40,533 bases of DNA from Verrucomicrobiota bacterium (GTDB lineage Bacteria; Verrucomicrobiota; Lentisphaeria; JABSQK01; JAJFLO01), in contig JAJFLQ010000123.1 in NCBI GenBank assembly GCA_021772615.1, forward strand, positions 1 through 40,533, written 5' to 3'. Numbering within the stretch: position 1 is the first letter of the stretch; the number at the start of each line of letters is the position of its first letter. Below, piece after piece: positions 9,158 to 18,201 of the stretch. The notes beneath the pieces were generated by a model, which did no database searches, was not told the DNA's origin, and was given only the letters and a program-made list of their open reading frames with translations. Both the position numbers and the translations under genes were made by a program.

Positions 9158-9685
9158 ATGCAACGGATCATATCCGCTTTCCGCGTATTCTTCCTGGCCC
9201 TGAAGGGCAAGGAGTTGATAGAAAAATCTAAGATACCGCCGCCCGAACCGAAACCGGCGCCGCCACCGCCACCGGAACCGACGGCGAACCAGACGGCGGA
9301 TGCGTTCAACAACGGCGCCGTCTACACGCTGCTGCTGCTGCAACGCGCCGGCCGTCTGGTCGATTTTCTGCAGGAGAATATCGACGCCTTCAGTGACGAC
9401 CAGGTAGGCGCCGCGGTACGTCAGATACATAAGGACTGCGGCAAGGTCTTTACCGAGAACCTCCAGCTCAAGCCGATACTGACACAGGGTGAAGGCGAGA
9501 CGGCGAGCTTTGAGAGCGGCGTCGACCCAAGTGAAATCCAGCTTACGGGCGTGGTGCCGGATGCACCGCCTTACACAGGCGCGGTACGGCACAAGGGATG
9601 GCAAGTCAGCCGGATTCACTTTCCGACTCGCAGCGGCAAGGTGAATCCCAAGGTGGTTCAACCTGCGGAAATCGAAATCTCCTAG
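9158..9685 (+). CDS. DUF2760 domain protein
   Basis: 175 residues from the ATG at 9158, which has ACGAGG about nine bases upstream; an upstream in-frame start at 9083 would add a hydrophobic stretch that is probably not translated. The N-terminus is a short basic, hydrophobic helix (MQRIISAFRVFFLALKGKEL), then a proline-rich linker (PPPEPKPAPPPPPEP), then a helical and beta region with LLLLQRAGRLVDFLQE and YTGAVRHKGWQV. These are features of the DUF2760 family, whose function is unknown to me. It is immediately upstream (14 bp) of the first Hsp70-like gene. This neighbourhood is known from other bacteria and suggests the protein is a client, adaptor or regulator of these Hsp70s (inference). 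Confidence 0.85.
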   Translation: MQRIISAFRVFFLALKGKELIEKSKIPPPEPKPAPPPPPEPTANQTADAFNNGAVYTLLLLQRAGRLVDFLQENIDAFSDDQVGAAVRQIHKDCGKVFTENLQLKPILTQGEGETASFESGVDPSEIQLTGVVPDAPPYTGAVRHKGWQVSRIHFPTRSGKVNPKVVQPAEIEIS

Positions 9686-9699
9686 CCTGAAGCAGCCTC

Positions 9700-11514
9700 A
9701 TGTCGCCATATATCGTTGGAATTGATCTTGGAACCACCAACATCGCCGTGTCGTACATCGACACGGCTGCCGAATCGACGCGGCCCGAACCGTTTCACAT
9801 ACCTCAGATCGTGGCGGAAGGCGAATGCGATACGCAGCCGACACTACCGTCCTTTATCTTCCTGGCAGGTGCTGTGAACGAAAATTACGACCTGCCCTGG
9901 GCGAGTGGCCGTAATTTCTGTGTTGGCGCATTGGCCCGAATGAAAGCATCCGCAACGCCGGGCAAAACCGTTTCATCGGCCAAGTCCTGGTTGTGTTCGG
10001 CCACGGTGGACCGCCTCGCGCCCGTGCTCCCGTGGAACAACGATGACGCCGAAGGCCGGATCTCGCCGGTGGACGCGTCCCGCATGTATCTCGAACACAT
10101 CCGCGATGCCTGGAACCATACGATGGCCGACGACGTCGAAACGGCGCGATTGGAGAATCAGGAGATTGTCCTCACTGTGCCGGCTTCATTCGATGCCGTG
10201 GCCCGAGATTTAACCGTGAACGCAGCCGAAGCAGCGGGATTGTCGGTAACCCTGCTGGAAGAGCCGCAAGCGGCGTTTTACGCCTGGCTACAGGAACACG
10301 ATGATCGCTGGCGCGATACGATTGCAGCCGGCGACCGCGTTCTGGTGTGCGACATTGGCGGCGGTACGACCGATTTCAGCCTTATCGAGGTTGCAGACGA
10401 GGACGGCGATCTGGGGTTGCGCCGCGTCGCGGTGGGCAAGCACATCCTTCTCGGCGGCGACAATCTCGACCTGACATTGGCGTATGCACTGGCCGCCAGG
10501 CTGCAGCGCGATCGCAACATCAAGCTCGACGCCTACCAGCTCGCAGGCCTCACGCATGCCTGCCGCGACGCCAAAGAGACGCTCTGCCAATCACCGGATG
10601 CGCCGGCGCAGAAGATCGCCGTGCTCGGCAGGGGTAGCAGCGTGATCGGCGGTATGATCTCGACAGAGCTGAGTTTCGACGATGTCGTGAACGCCGTCAT
10701 CGACGGGTTTTTCCCTTTTTGTTTCCTCAATGATCGGCCCACGGCACAGACGAGGGCGGGCCTGCGTCAATTCGGACTGGCCTACGAAGCGGACCCGGCC
10801 GTGACACGGCATCTGGCCGACTTCGTGTCGACACACAGCGGCACGGATGAGGACGCAACGAATTTGCCCAACGCCATTCTGTTTAACGGTGGCGTGACCA
10901 AGGCCGGCATCCTCAAGGATCGCATCGTACAGACCGTCCAACGGTGGGTCGATGAGACGGATGGTGAATTGGTGGTCCTCGACGGCGCCAACCCTGACCT
11001 CGCCGTGGCCCAGGGCGCTGCCTGGTACGGATTGGTCCGCCGCGGCGACGCGATTCGAATAAAGTCCGGCAGTTCCCACGCCTATTACGTCGGAATCGAG
11101 TCCTCCATGCCGGCGGTACCCGGGTTTTCGCCGCCGCTGCAGGCTTTGTGCGTGGTACCGTTCGGGCTCGAGGAAGGCAGCGAGGTGGACGTGCCCTATT
11201 CCGGTCTGGGTCTGATCGTCGGCGAGACCACGGAGTTTCGCTTTTACGCATCGAGTACGCGCACGTCCGACGCGACCGGCGTCATCATCAATGACGTCGA
11301 CACCGACGACGTCGTGGAGCTGCCGGCATTGACCGCGGAACTGCCGGTGGACGACTCCGGAATTCCCCCAGGCGCCATGGTGCCCGTACGCCTCAAGACC
11401 ATCCTGTCCGAGATCGGTACATTGCAACTATGGTGTCTTGAAGAAGCCGGTGAGCGGCGCTGGAAGCTGGAATACGAAGTGCGCACTGCGGTTTCCGACA
11501 CCGACGCGACATAA
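9700..11514 (+). CDS. Hsp70-family protein (DnaK-like ATPase, atypical)
   Basis: 604 residues. The Hsp70 ATPase fold is shown by phosphate-1 GIDLGTTNIAVSY at residues 6-19, phosphate-2 CDIGGGTTDFSLI near 217-230 and the adenosine motif FNGGVTKAG near 394. LLEEPQAAFYAW matches the conserved LxEPxAA region. The substrate-binding half is short and diverged from DnaK, and there is no obvious DnaK-type lid or C-terminal EEVD-like tail. This is a paralogue rather than the housekeeping DnaK; dnaJ and grpE are not adjacent. It is followed after 21 bp by a second, larger Hsp70-like gene and preceded by DUF2760, so the three very likely form one operon. Confidence 0.92.
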   Translation: MSPYIVGIDLGTTNIAVSYIDTAAESTRPEPFHIPQIVAEGECDTQPTLPSFIFLAGAVNENYDLPWASGRNFCVGALARMKASATPGKTVSSAKSWLCSATVDRLAPVLPWNNDDAEGRISPVDASRMYLEHIRDAWNHTMADDVETARLENQEIVLTVPASFDAVARDLTVNAAEAAGLSVTLLEEPQAAFYAWLQEHDDRWRDTIAAGDRVLVCDIGGGTTDFSLIEVADEDGDLGLRRVAVGKHILLGGDNLDLTLAYALAARLQRDRNIKLDAYQLAGLTHACRDAKETLCQSPDAPAQKIAVLGRGSSVIGGMISTELSFDDVVNAVIDGFFPFCFLNDRPTAQTRAGLRQFGLAYEADPAVTRHLADFVSTHSGTDEDATNLPNAILFNGGVTKAGILKDRIVQTVQRWVDETDGELVVLDGANPDLAVAQGAAWYGLVRRGDAIRIKSGSSHAYYVGIESSMPAVPGFSPPLQALCVVPFGLEEGSEVDVPYSGLGLIVGETTEFRFYASSTRTSDATGVIINDVDTDDVVELPALTAELPVDDSGIPPGAMVPVRLKTILSEIGTLQLWCLEEAGERRWKLEYEVRTAVSDTDAT

Positions 11515-11535
11515 CCGACGGCGCCAGATGGCATC

Positions 11536-14313
11536 ATGAGCGATATCTCCGAAAATCTTCACGACTCGCGATTCATCATAGGTATCGATCTCGGCACCAC
11601 AAACATCGCCGCGTTTTACATCGACACTGAAGTGGAGCCGCGGCAGATCCAGCACTTTCGCATTCCCCAGGTCATCGCACCGGGTGAAGTCGATGGCTGT
11701 CCGATGCTGCCCTCGTTTTGTTACCTCCCGGCTGAGAACGAGGGCGTCGTCGACGGCCTCTCCCTTCCCTGGTCCGACGACGCCGGACTGACAGTAGGTA
11801 CGTATGCGCGAGAACACGGGGCGCGTGTGCCCGGCCGCCTGATCGCATCGGCGAAATCCTGGCTGGCACACCACGGCGTTGATCGACAAAAACCAATTCT
11901 GCCGTGGGGCAGTGACGCGGTCACCCGGAAAATGTCGCCGGTCGCGGTCACCGCGAGGTACATCACCCACCTGAAGAACGCCTGGAATCACCGGTTTCGC
12001 CGTACCCGCGATGCAGACGGCTCGCCGTGTACCTTCGAGGACCAGCAGGTTATCATCACCATTCCGGCAAGCTTCGATGAAACGGCGCGTGAACTCACAA
12101 TTCAGGCGGCGAAACAGGCCGGGCTCCGCGAAATAAGTCTGGTTGAGGAACCGCTGTCGGCATTCTACTCGTGGCTTGACGTTCACCAGGACACGTGGCA
12201 GGAACAAGTTGAACCTGAGCACAGCATCCTGGTCATCGATGTCGGTGGCGGCACGACGGACTTTTCGCTGGTACGAATGAACAACGATCACGTGCTTCAT
12301 CGCTATGCCGTAGGCGACCACGTTCTGTTGGGCGGAGACAATATCGACATGACCATTGCCCGCCATATCGAGGAAGAATGGGGTGCGCGGCTCGATGGCG
12401 GCGAATGGGCGTCGTTGTGCCAGCTCTGCCGCGCAGCCAAGGAAGAACTGCTTAGCACCGAAAAAACCGAGTCTGCGGTCACGCTGATGACCGCCGGCAG
12501 TTCCGTGATCGGCAATATGAAGCATGCATTGCTGACGCGAGAAAAACTCTACGCTATTCTGGAGAACGGCTTTTACCCGACGCCTGCACACGACGCCGAC
12601 ATCGACCTGCGCGGCGCCGGTATACGAAAAATGGGCCTGCCGTACGCCGCCAATCCATCTGTGAGCGATCACCTCCTCGGATTTCTGCGCTACGCCCACC
12701 GGGTGAGTTGTACGGACACGACGCCAACCGACAGCAAGACTCCGGTATACCCCCATTTCGTGCTTTTTAACGGCGGCAGCATGGCCCCGGACTGGGTGCG
12801 CGGGAGAATCCTGCAAACCCTCTCCTCATGGTTTCCCGACCGACCGCCGCCACTCGAATTGACCGGTGCGGATATGTCGCTCGCCGTTGCTCGGGGCGCG
12901 GCCTATTTCGGCTGGGTACGCCGCGGACGCGGTGTCAAGGTACGCGGCGGGATCGCCCGATCGTACTATGTCGAGGCCCGGGCAAAGACCAATGCCAATC
13001 AACTGCTTTGCGTCATGGCCCGTGATACCGACGAAAACGTCCGGATTGATGTGCCCGGAAACTTCCTTGTCGACACCAATGTTCCGGTTAAGTTCACCCT
13101 GTACAGCAGTGCGACGCGTCTGCGCGACCGACCGGGAGAAGTCATCGAAAATTCGGAAGAATTCACGCGCGTGGCGCCGCTGGCAACGGCGCTGCAGTTT
13201 GGAAAAAGCGGCCGTCGCTCGATCGCCGTTTCGATCCGCACACAGCTCACAGAGGTAGGTACGCTGCAGATTTTCGTTGATTCCGCGGCGACGGCACATA
13301 CCTGGCCGCTGCAGTTCGACCTGCGACCGCTGGCGTCACCAACACTTCCGGCACAGCAGCGTCGTGCAGCGCCGACCGTTGACCTCGCGAAATCCGAGTC
13401 CGCACATACCCTGCTGCGCGACACATTCTCGACGAACTCTGAAGCGCTCGCAGCGATCAGCAAACACTTGGAAGCCACGGTTGGCGTCGACCGCCACGAC
13501 TGGCCCGTCCCATTGATTCGGGGGCTGTGGGAGATCCTGCACGCATTGAAGGGGGATCGGCTGAAGTCGCCGGCACATGAGATGCGTTGGTTCAATCTGG
13601 CAGGATATTGTCTGCGACCAGGAATTGGCGATCCGGGCGATAGTCTCCGCATGAGAGAAATGTGGAAGATGTGGTTCGACGGAATCCGCCATAATCGCAA
13701 CGCACAAGTCGTTGCAGAATGGTGGGTGATGTGGCGTCGCATCGCAGCCGGGCTTAAGCCCGGACATCAAAATACCGTTGCAAATACCTTGCGTAAACTA
13801 TTGATTCCCAAAGGCGTATATCGCAAGAAGATCAAGGAAGGCGACCAGGCAAAGCGCGAGATGTGGCGCTGTCTGGGCGCGCTGGAGGCGATCCCCGTGA
13901 AGGCCAAGACTGCGGTCGGCAGTGCCCTGATCAATCACACGTCGGCATTGGAATCCTACGAATACTGGGTTGTGTCAAGGCTGGCGTCGCGCCGTCTCTT
14001 TCATGCGCCGGCAGACCTCATTGTACCGCCGGCGACAGCGGAAAAATGGATCCGTGGCTTTATGGCAACGGAATCATCGCAAAAGGAGGGTACGATGCGG
14101 CTGTTTGCGATCAGCCGGATGGTATCGCGCACCGGCGACCGCGCCCTCGACTTGCCGGAGGCCGCGTACCAGGATGTCCTCGCATTCCTGCAGCAGCAGG
14201 GGTGCCCGCAACAATGGATGACGGCGGCGGCGGGCGACGCCGCTGAAACCCGTGAAGACATGGAGAAACTATTGGCGGATACATTACCGGAGGGCCTGCG
14301 CCTCGCCGGCTGA
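11536..14313 (+). CDS. Hsp70-family protein with long C-terminal extension (DUF3731-type)
   Basis: 925 residues. The ATPase motifs are clear: GIDLGTTNIAAFY (residues 16-28), IDVGGGTTDFSLV (near 233-246) and FNGGSMAPDWVRG (near 410). About 300 residues after roughly position 610 form a helical extension rich in Trp, Arg and Leu (for example HEMRWFNLAGYCLRPGIGD and WVMWRRIAAGLKPG), as in the DUF3731 extension found on a set of Hsp70-like proteins. It is 21 bp downstream of the first Hsp70-like gene, and the two share about the same ATPase architecture, so they may work as a pair. The usual DnaK lid is replaced by the extension, which argues for a specialised partner instead of general refolding (inference). 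Confidence 0.92.
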   Translation: MSDISENLHDSRFIIGIDLGTTNIAAFYIDTEVEPRQIQHFRIPQVIAPGEVDGCPMLPSFCYLPAENEGVVDGLSLPWSDDAGLTVGTYAREHGARVPGRLIASAKSWLAHHGVDRQKPILPWGSDAVTRKMSPVAVTARYITHLKNAWNHRFRRTRDADGSPCTFEDQQVIITIPASFDETARELTIQAAKQAGLREISLVEEPLSAFYSWLDVHQDTWQEQVEPEHSILVIDVGGGTTDFSLVRMNNDHVLHRYAVGDHVLLGGDNIDMTIARHIEEEWGARLDGGEWASLCQLCRAAKEELLSTEKTESAVTLMTAGSSVIGNMKHALLTREKLYAILENGFYPTPAHDADIDLRGAGIRKMGLPYAANPSVSDHLLGFLRYAHRVSCTDTTPTDSKTPVYPHFVLFNGGSMAPDWVRGRILQTLSSWFPDRPPPLELTGADMSLAVARGAAYFGWVRRGRGVKVRGGIARSYYVEARAKTNANQLLCVMARDTDENVRIDVPGNFLVDTNVPVKFTLYSSATRLRDRPGEVIENSEEFTRVAPLATALQFGKSGRRSIAVSIRTQLTEVGTLQIFVDSAATAHTWPLQFDLRPLASPTLPAQQRRAAPTVDLAKSESAHTLLRDTFSTNSEALAAISKHLEATVGVDRHDWPVPLIRGLWEILHALKGDRLKSPAHEMRWFNLAGYCLRPGIGDPGDSLRMREMWKMWFDGIRHNRNAQVVAEWWVMWRRIAAGLKPGHQNTVANTLRKLLIPKGVYRKKIKEGDQAKREMWRCLGALEAIPVKAKTAVGSALINHTSALESYEYWVVSRLASRRLFHAPADLIVPPATAEKWIRGFMATESSQKEGTMRLFAISRMVSRTGDRALDLPEAAYQDVLAFLQQQGCPQQWMTAAAGDAAETREDMEKLLADTLPEGLRLAG

Positions 14314-14621
14314 ATGAATATTCGACGGAAGCGACTGCCTTCCTCGGCGCACTGCGACCTTGCGATCGGCGGCGAAGCAGAATCAGCAGACTTGACTCGT
14401 TCACGATGAAGTCATATATTCCAAGGTTTAGTTTAGCTGGCCGGATGAACGTACGCGATCCGACTTTCATGGTTAGCCATACCTCGTCGCCCGCGGCGGA
14501 GTACATGACAGTCGCGCATCACGACGTGGAGCGATCAATTAAATATTGTAGGTCGGGGCTTCAATTCTCAGCTTCGTAGCCTATTATTGCTGGAACGTTT
14601 GGTTCATCAATCGGGGATGTG
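14314..14621. other. Intergenic region upstream of the FHA gene
   Basis: 308 bp without a credible gene. It probably holds the terminator of the Hsp70 operon and the promoter of the FHA-hydrolase pair, but I could not point to a strong hairpin or -35/-10 pair. At 14548-14558 it contains GTAGGTCGGGG, the same 11-mer that begins the hairpin downstream of the haemagglutinin gene (35627-35650 region), so this may be a dispersed intergenic repeat. Confidence 0.5.
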
Positions 14622-15068
14622 ATGGATAAGGAGATAAACCCAGGCGAAACCATCATCCACAATAAGAATGTCGAGACCGCCCTGAATGATGACCAGGTGA
14701 GCATGTCGACGATGCAGTTTTCGCGACGCTCACTGTCCACTCAGGTCACGATTACGCAACGTGCCTATCTGGAAGTGTTCGGGTTGAAGAATTACCCGGT
14801 CGGCGTGGAATTGGGAGAAGAAGAGATGCGCATCGGTCGTGGCGATGACTGCGGCCTGAAGTTGCCGTTACACGGCGTCTCACGGCAACATGCGCGCGTG
14901 TATTTTCGCAATGAAGAATATTATATTGAAGATTTAGAGAGCACCAATGGCACCTATGTGAACAGTATTCGCGTGTCACGATGCGTATTGCGAAATAACG
15001 ATCAGATCGAGATTGGACAGGCCAAAATTTTCTTCATCGAAGAGCGAATGCGGAGAAAATCCATATGA
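14622..15068 (+). CDS. FHA domain protein
   Basis: 148 residues from the ATG at 14622 (a GTG at 14619 is an alternative). The first about 45 residues are polar and without domain. The rest is a forkhead-associated phosphothreonine-binding domain with the core signature: IGRGDDCGLKLPLHGVSRQH (Gly-Arg, Ser-Arg-xx-His) and DLESTNGTYVN (Asn-Gly-Thr). The first segment holds several threonines (for example STQVTITQ) that might be phosphorylated, as in GarA-like switch proteins, but this is inference. Its stop overlaps the start of the following metallo-hydrolase by four bases, so the two are translationally coupled. Confidence 0.9.
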   Translation: MDKEINPGETIIHNKNVETALNDDQVSMSTMQFSRRSLSTQVTITQRAYLEVFGLKNYPVGVELGEEEMRIGRGDDCGLKLPLHGVSRQHARVYFRNEEYYIEDLESTNGTYVNSIRVSRCVLRNNDQIEIGQAKIFFIEERMRRKSI

Positions 15069-15967
15069 CGACGGGAAAAAACAGTCCGGCACAAGTCACC
15101 TTTTGGGGGACACGGGGTTCCATACCAACGCCCGGCAGGACGACCGAGAAATACGGCGGCAACACGCCATGCGTCTCTATTGTTTACGACAATAACTACA
15201 TCATCATCGACGCAGGTTCGGGCATCCGTAATTGCGGGCTGGAACTTGTTGGCAGCGGCCTGGGAACCAGTGAAAATCCGATAGATCTTCATCTGTTTCT
15301 CAGCCATACGCACTGGGACCATATTCAGGGGTTGCCGTTTTTCGTGCCGGCGTATGTGCCCGGAAACAGCTTTGTGATTTACGGTAGCCCAAACAAAGAG
15401 CGATTCCTCGAATCGATTCTCAGCGATCAGATGGACACCCAGTATTTTCCTGTCGAAATGACGTCGCTTGCCGCCAATATCAGCATCCGCGAGATGTCCG
15501 ATGAAGCGCTCCGCTTCGGCGACCTCGCCATCGACTGGCAGGAGCAGGTCTACCATCCCGGCGGCTCCGTACGGTATCGGATCACGGTAAATGGCAGGCG
15601 TATTGTCTATGCCAGCGATGTAGAACTCGACCAGATCTTCTTTCCGGATGAGAAAACCGAAGAAACCGAGCGGCTGGCTGCGGAGTACCTCGCGTTTGTG
15701 GACAAGGCCGATCTCCTTATCGCCGATGGTCAGTATACCGAGGAAGAGTACAAGACCAAGAAAGGCTGGGGGCATACCTCGATCCCGGTGCTTCTTGAGA
15801 TTGCCTATCGTGCAAAAGTCAAGCAGCTGGCCTTCTTCCACCACGACCCACAGCATACCGACAAGTTGCTGAACGAGTTGTGGACCAAGTACAGCCCCAA
15901 GTACCATACGGCCGATCCGCCGATGCACATCTTCTGGGCCCGCGAAGGCCTGACCATGCCGATATAG
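15065..15967 (+). CDS. Metallo-beta-lactamase-fold hydrolase
   Basis: 300 residues. The metal-binding motif HTHWDH (in LFLSHTHWDHIQGLPFF) is present, followed by a later Asp in VYASDVEL, DLLIADGQY and the His-containing FFHHDP. The N-terminal FWGTRGSIPTPG and YGGNTPCVSI match the subfamily of MBL hydrolases related to PhnP/RNase Z-like and cyclic-nucleotide phosphodiesterases. It should be a soluble phosphodiesterase-type hydrolase; the substrate is not evident. It overlaps the FHA gene by ATGA and is likely controlled with it, possibly by FHA-mediated interaction (inference). Confidence 0.88.
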   Translation: MTTGKNSPAQVTFWGTRGSIPTPGRTTEKYGGNTPCVSIVYDNNYIIIDAGSGIRNCGLELVGSGLGTSENPIDLHLFLSHTHWDHIQGLPFFVPAYVPGNSFVIYGSPNKERFLESILSDQMDTQYFPVEMTSLAANISIREMSDEALRFGDLAIDWQEQVYHPGGSVRYRITVNGRRIVYASDVELDQIFFPDEKTEETERLAAEYLAFVDKADLLIADGQYTEEEYKTKKGWGHTSIPVLLEIAYRAKVKQLAFFHHDPQHTDKLLNELWTKYSPKYHTADPPMHIFWAREGLTMPI

Positions 15968-16238
15968 CAGTACTGCAAGTGAACACCAGCGCGGTGACAT
16001 GAAGCGAAAAAGCAGGCTGACGCGCCTATGTCGTGTCGCGAGCTTGTACTCCGAAATCACAGCTGGCACTGTGCCCGGGTGGCGTCGCGAATCCTGTGTG
16101 CGCAAGTCGAGGCGTGCTGTTGGAGTTCACACTTCAGTGTGGGTTTCACGTAACGACGTGGAAAACGCACGACATGGCGACGCCACAGTTGAAGCTGTGA
16201 GCCCCAACGAGGAGGGCCTTAAGTCAGCGACTCGCCTC
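15968..16238. other. Intergenic region between convergent genes
   Basis: 271 bp between the convergent MBL hydrolase and asparagine synthase genes. Nothing clear is seen: no gene, and no strong hairpin with a T-tract that I can point to. Confidence 0.4.
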
Positions 16239-18092
16239 TCACTTCAATGATCCGCTATACCGCTCATACCACAACTGAAACGTGTATAGATTCCAAAGCA
16301 CGGGTATGAACCACCGACTGCGCTTGCGAACGCGCATCCGCAGATTTTCGACGGCCTCAGTTGCGAAGAGCCCCTGGGCAAGAACCGCATCTCGACCGCA
16401 CACGCGCTCAACGTCGGCGGCGAGGGTGTCGTTCAACCAATCTGCCAAAGGTACTGTGAAGCCCATCTTGGGCCGGTCCAGCAAGTCGCGCGGCACGTAG
16501 CGGTACAACAACTCGCGCAACATCACTTTTGTGAGCCGCCCGCGCCGCTTAAACGCCATCGGCAAACCACACGTATATTCGACAACCCGGTGATCCAGCA
16601 ACGGCACGCGAACCTCCAGTGACGCCGCCATGCTTGCCCGATCGACCTTCGTGAGAATGTCATCGACCATGAACGACTTCAGATCCATCAGCATATGATT
16701 CTGGAGGAGATCCAGATCGTCTCGGTAGGCGTGCGGCGAGGCGACATCGTTTTCGGGCGGTTCGAGTAAGATGGAGCGCACAAACGGTACGAGCTTGTTG
16801 TGGTACTGATGGAGGATCTCTGCACGACTTCCCAGGCTCAGGAACTTGCGCAACGCCACCGACGCCGGCCCGCGCCCGGTACCGGACATGGTCTGAAACG
16901 CACGACTGAGCCACATGCATTTTTCGTAAACCAGATCGTTACGGTAGCTTTCATAACCACAGAATTGCTCATCTCCGCCGTCGCCGGACAGGCACACCGT
17001 GACCTGCCGCCGCGCGAGTTGGGACAACAGCAATGTCGGCATCGCCGACGGATCCGCAAATGGCTCGTCGAAATAATGCGCCATCTCCGACACGAGCTGC
17101 AAGGCGTCCCCGGTGGTGCAGTAATGCTCCGTATGCCGGGTTCCCAGATGGGCCGCAACCGCCTTTGCAAAACCCCCTTCATCGATACCTTTCCCGGAAA
17201 ATCCGATGGTGAAGGTACGTATGGATTCTCCGGACTCCTGCTGCATCAGCGCCACGATGAGGCTCGAATCGATACCGCCGCTGAGGAATGCGCCGATGGG
17301 CACGTCGCTCACAAGCCTGCTCCGGACCGCATCACGAAGCAACACCTCCAATTCGTCACATGCACCGGCGAACCCAGGTGTCGACGCGTCGGATTGTCGA
17401 TAGTAGTCGTCGATCTGCCAATACCGGTGAATCGTACCGGCGCCGGTACGCGCGTTGTATGCCAGATAATGTCCCTGGGGCAATTTGCGGACACCGTGAA
17501 AGATTGTCCGGGGCGCAGCGATATAGCCGCTGGTGAGGTACTGAACCAACACATCAGGATCAATCGCGCCCGAAAAACCCGGAAACGAAAGCACCGCCTT
17601 CAGCTCGGAACCGTATGAGACGTCGGCACCATCAAGGCGATAATACAACGGCTTGATGCCGATCCGGTCTCGCACCAGATACAGTGTGGTTGCCGCGTGA
17701 TCCCAAATGGCAAACGCGAACATGCCGTTCAAGCGCGGCACACATTTCACGCCCCATTCGCACCATGCGTTCAGCAATACTTCTGTGTCCGAGCTGCTGG
17801 AAAAGCGGTGTCCTCGTGCTTCGAGTTCATCGCGGATCGCAGCGTAGTTATAGATCTCGCCATTGTATGTCAACACCGTATTGCCGTCGACACTGTGCAT
17901 TGGCTGGCGACCGCGGGCACTGGTATCCAGAATACTCAACCGCCGGTGCCCGCATGCAACCTGGTAACCGGGATAATCGCGGAGCCAGGTGCCGCGATCA
18001 TCGGGACCGCGGTGATCGAGTGTATCGGTCATCGTTTCGATACAACACGAATCCAGAACCTGCCGCGTGATGTAACCGCAAATGCCACACAT
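16239..18092 (-). CDS. asnB: Asparagine synthase (glutamine-hydrolysing)
   Basis: 617 residues. The N-terminal Ntn glutaminase begins MCGICGY, so Cys2 is the nucleophile after Met removal; it continues with HRGPDDRGTW and NGEIYNY. The synthase half has the PP-loop SGGIDSSLI (in VPIGAFLSGGIDSSLI) and CLSGDGGDEQFCGY. The length fits the about 600-640 residue AsnB branch that is often found inside polysaccharide or exosortase-type surface loci, where it is thought to amidate sugars or peptides instead of only making asparagine. Here it lies beside a polysaccharide deacetylase on the same strand, and divergent from the glycosyltransferase genes, so a role in surface glycan synthesis is possible (inference). 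Confidence 0.94.
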   Translation of the reverse strand: MCGICGYITRQVLDSCCIETMTDTLDHRGPDDRGTWLRDYPGYQVACGHRRLSILDTSARGRQPMHSVDGNTVLTYNGEIYNYAAIRDELEARGHRFSSSSDTEVLLNAWCEWGVKCVPRLNGMFAFAIWDHAATTLYLVRDRIGIKPLYYRLDGADVSYGSELKAVLSFPGFSGAIDPDVLVQYLTSGYIAAPRTIFHGVRKLPQGHYLAYNARTGAGTIHRYWQIDDYYRQSDASTPGFAGACDELEVLLRDAVRSRLVSDVPIGAFLSGGIDSSLIVALMQQESGESIRTFTIGFSGKGIDEGGFAKAVAAHLGTRHTEHYCTTGDALQLVSEMAHYFDEPFADPSAMPTLLLSQLARRQVTVCLSGDGGDEQFCGYESYRNDLVYEKCMWLSRAFQTMSGTGRGPASVALRKFLSLGSRAEILHQYHNKLVPFVRSILLEPPENDVASPHAYRDDLDLLQNHMLMDLKSFMVDDILTKVDRASMAASLEVRVPLLDHRVVEYTCGLPMAFKRRGRLTKVMLRELLYRYVPRDLLDRPKMGFTVPLADWLNDTLAADVERVCGRDAVLAQGLFATEAVENLRMRVRKRSRWFIPVLWNLYTFQLWYERYSGSLK

Positions 18093-18201
18093 AAGCTTAC
18101 CGGATAATTACGAGTGCTGAACGGCTCGAGGACCGTATGATTATGCCCTTCACCAAAACGATGACGTCAACGCCGAATGCGGTTGACGGCAGGCGATGCT
18201 A

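Noticed and set aside
11428..12816. Long minus-strand frame of 462 codons opposite the second Hsp70-like gene
   Set aside because: The plus strand here encodes clear Hsp70 motifs. The opposite frame has no recognisable domain and is a codon-bias shadow.
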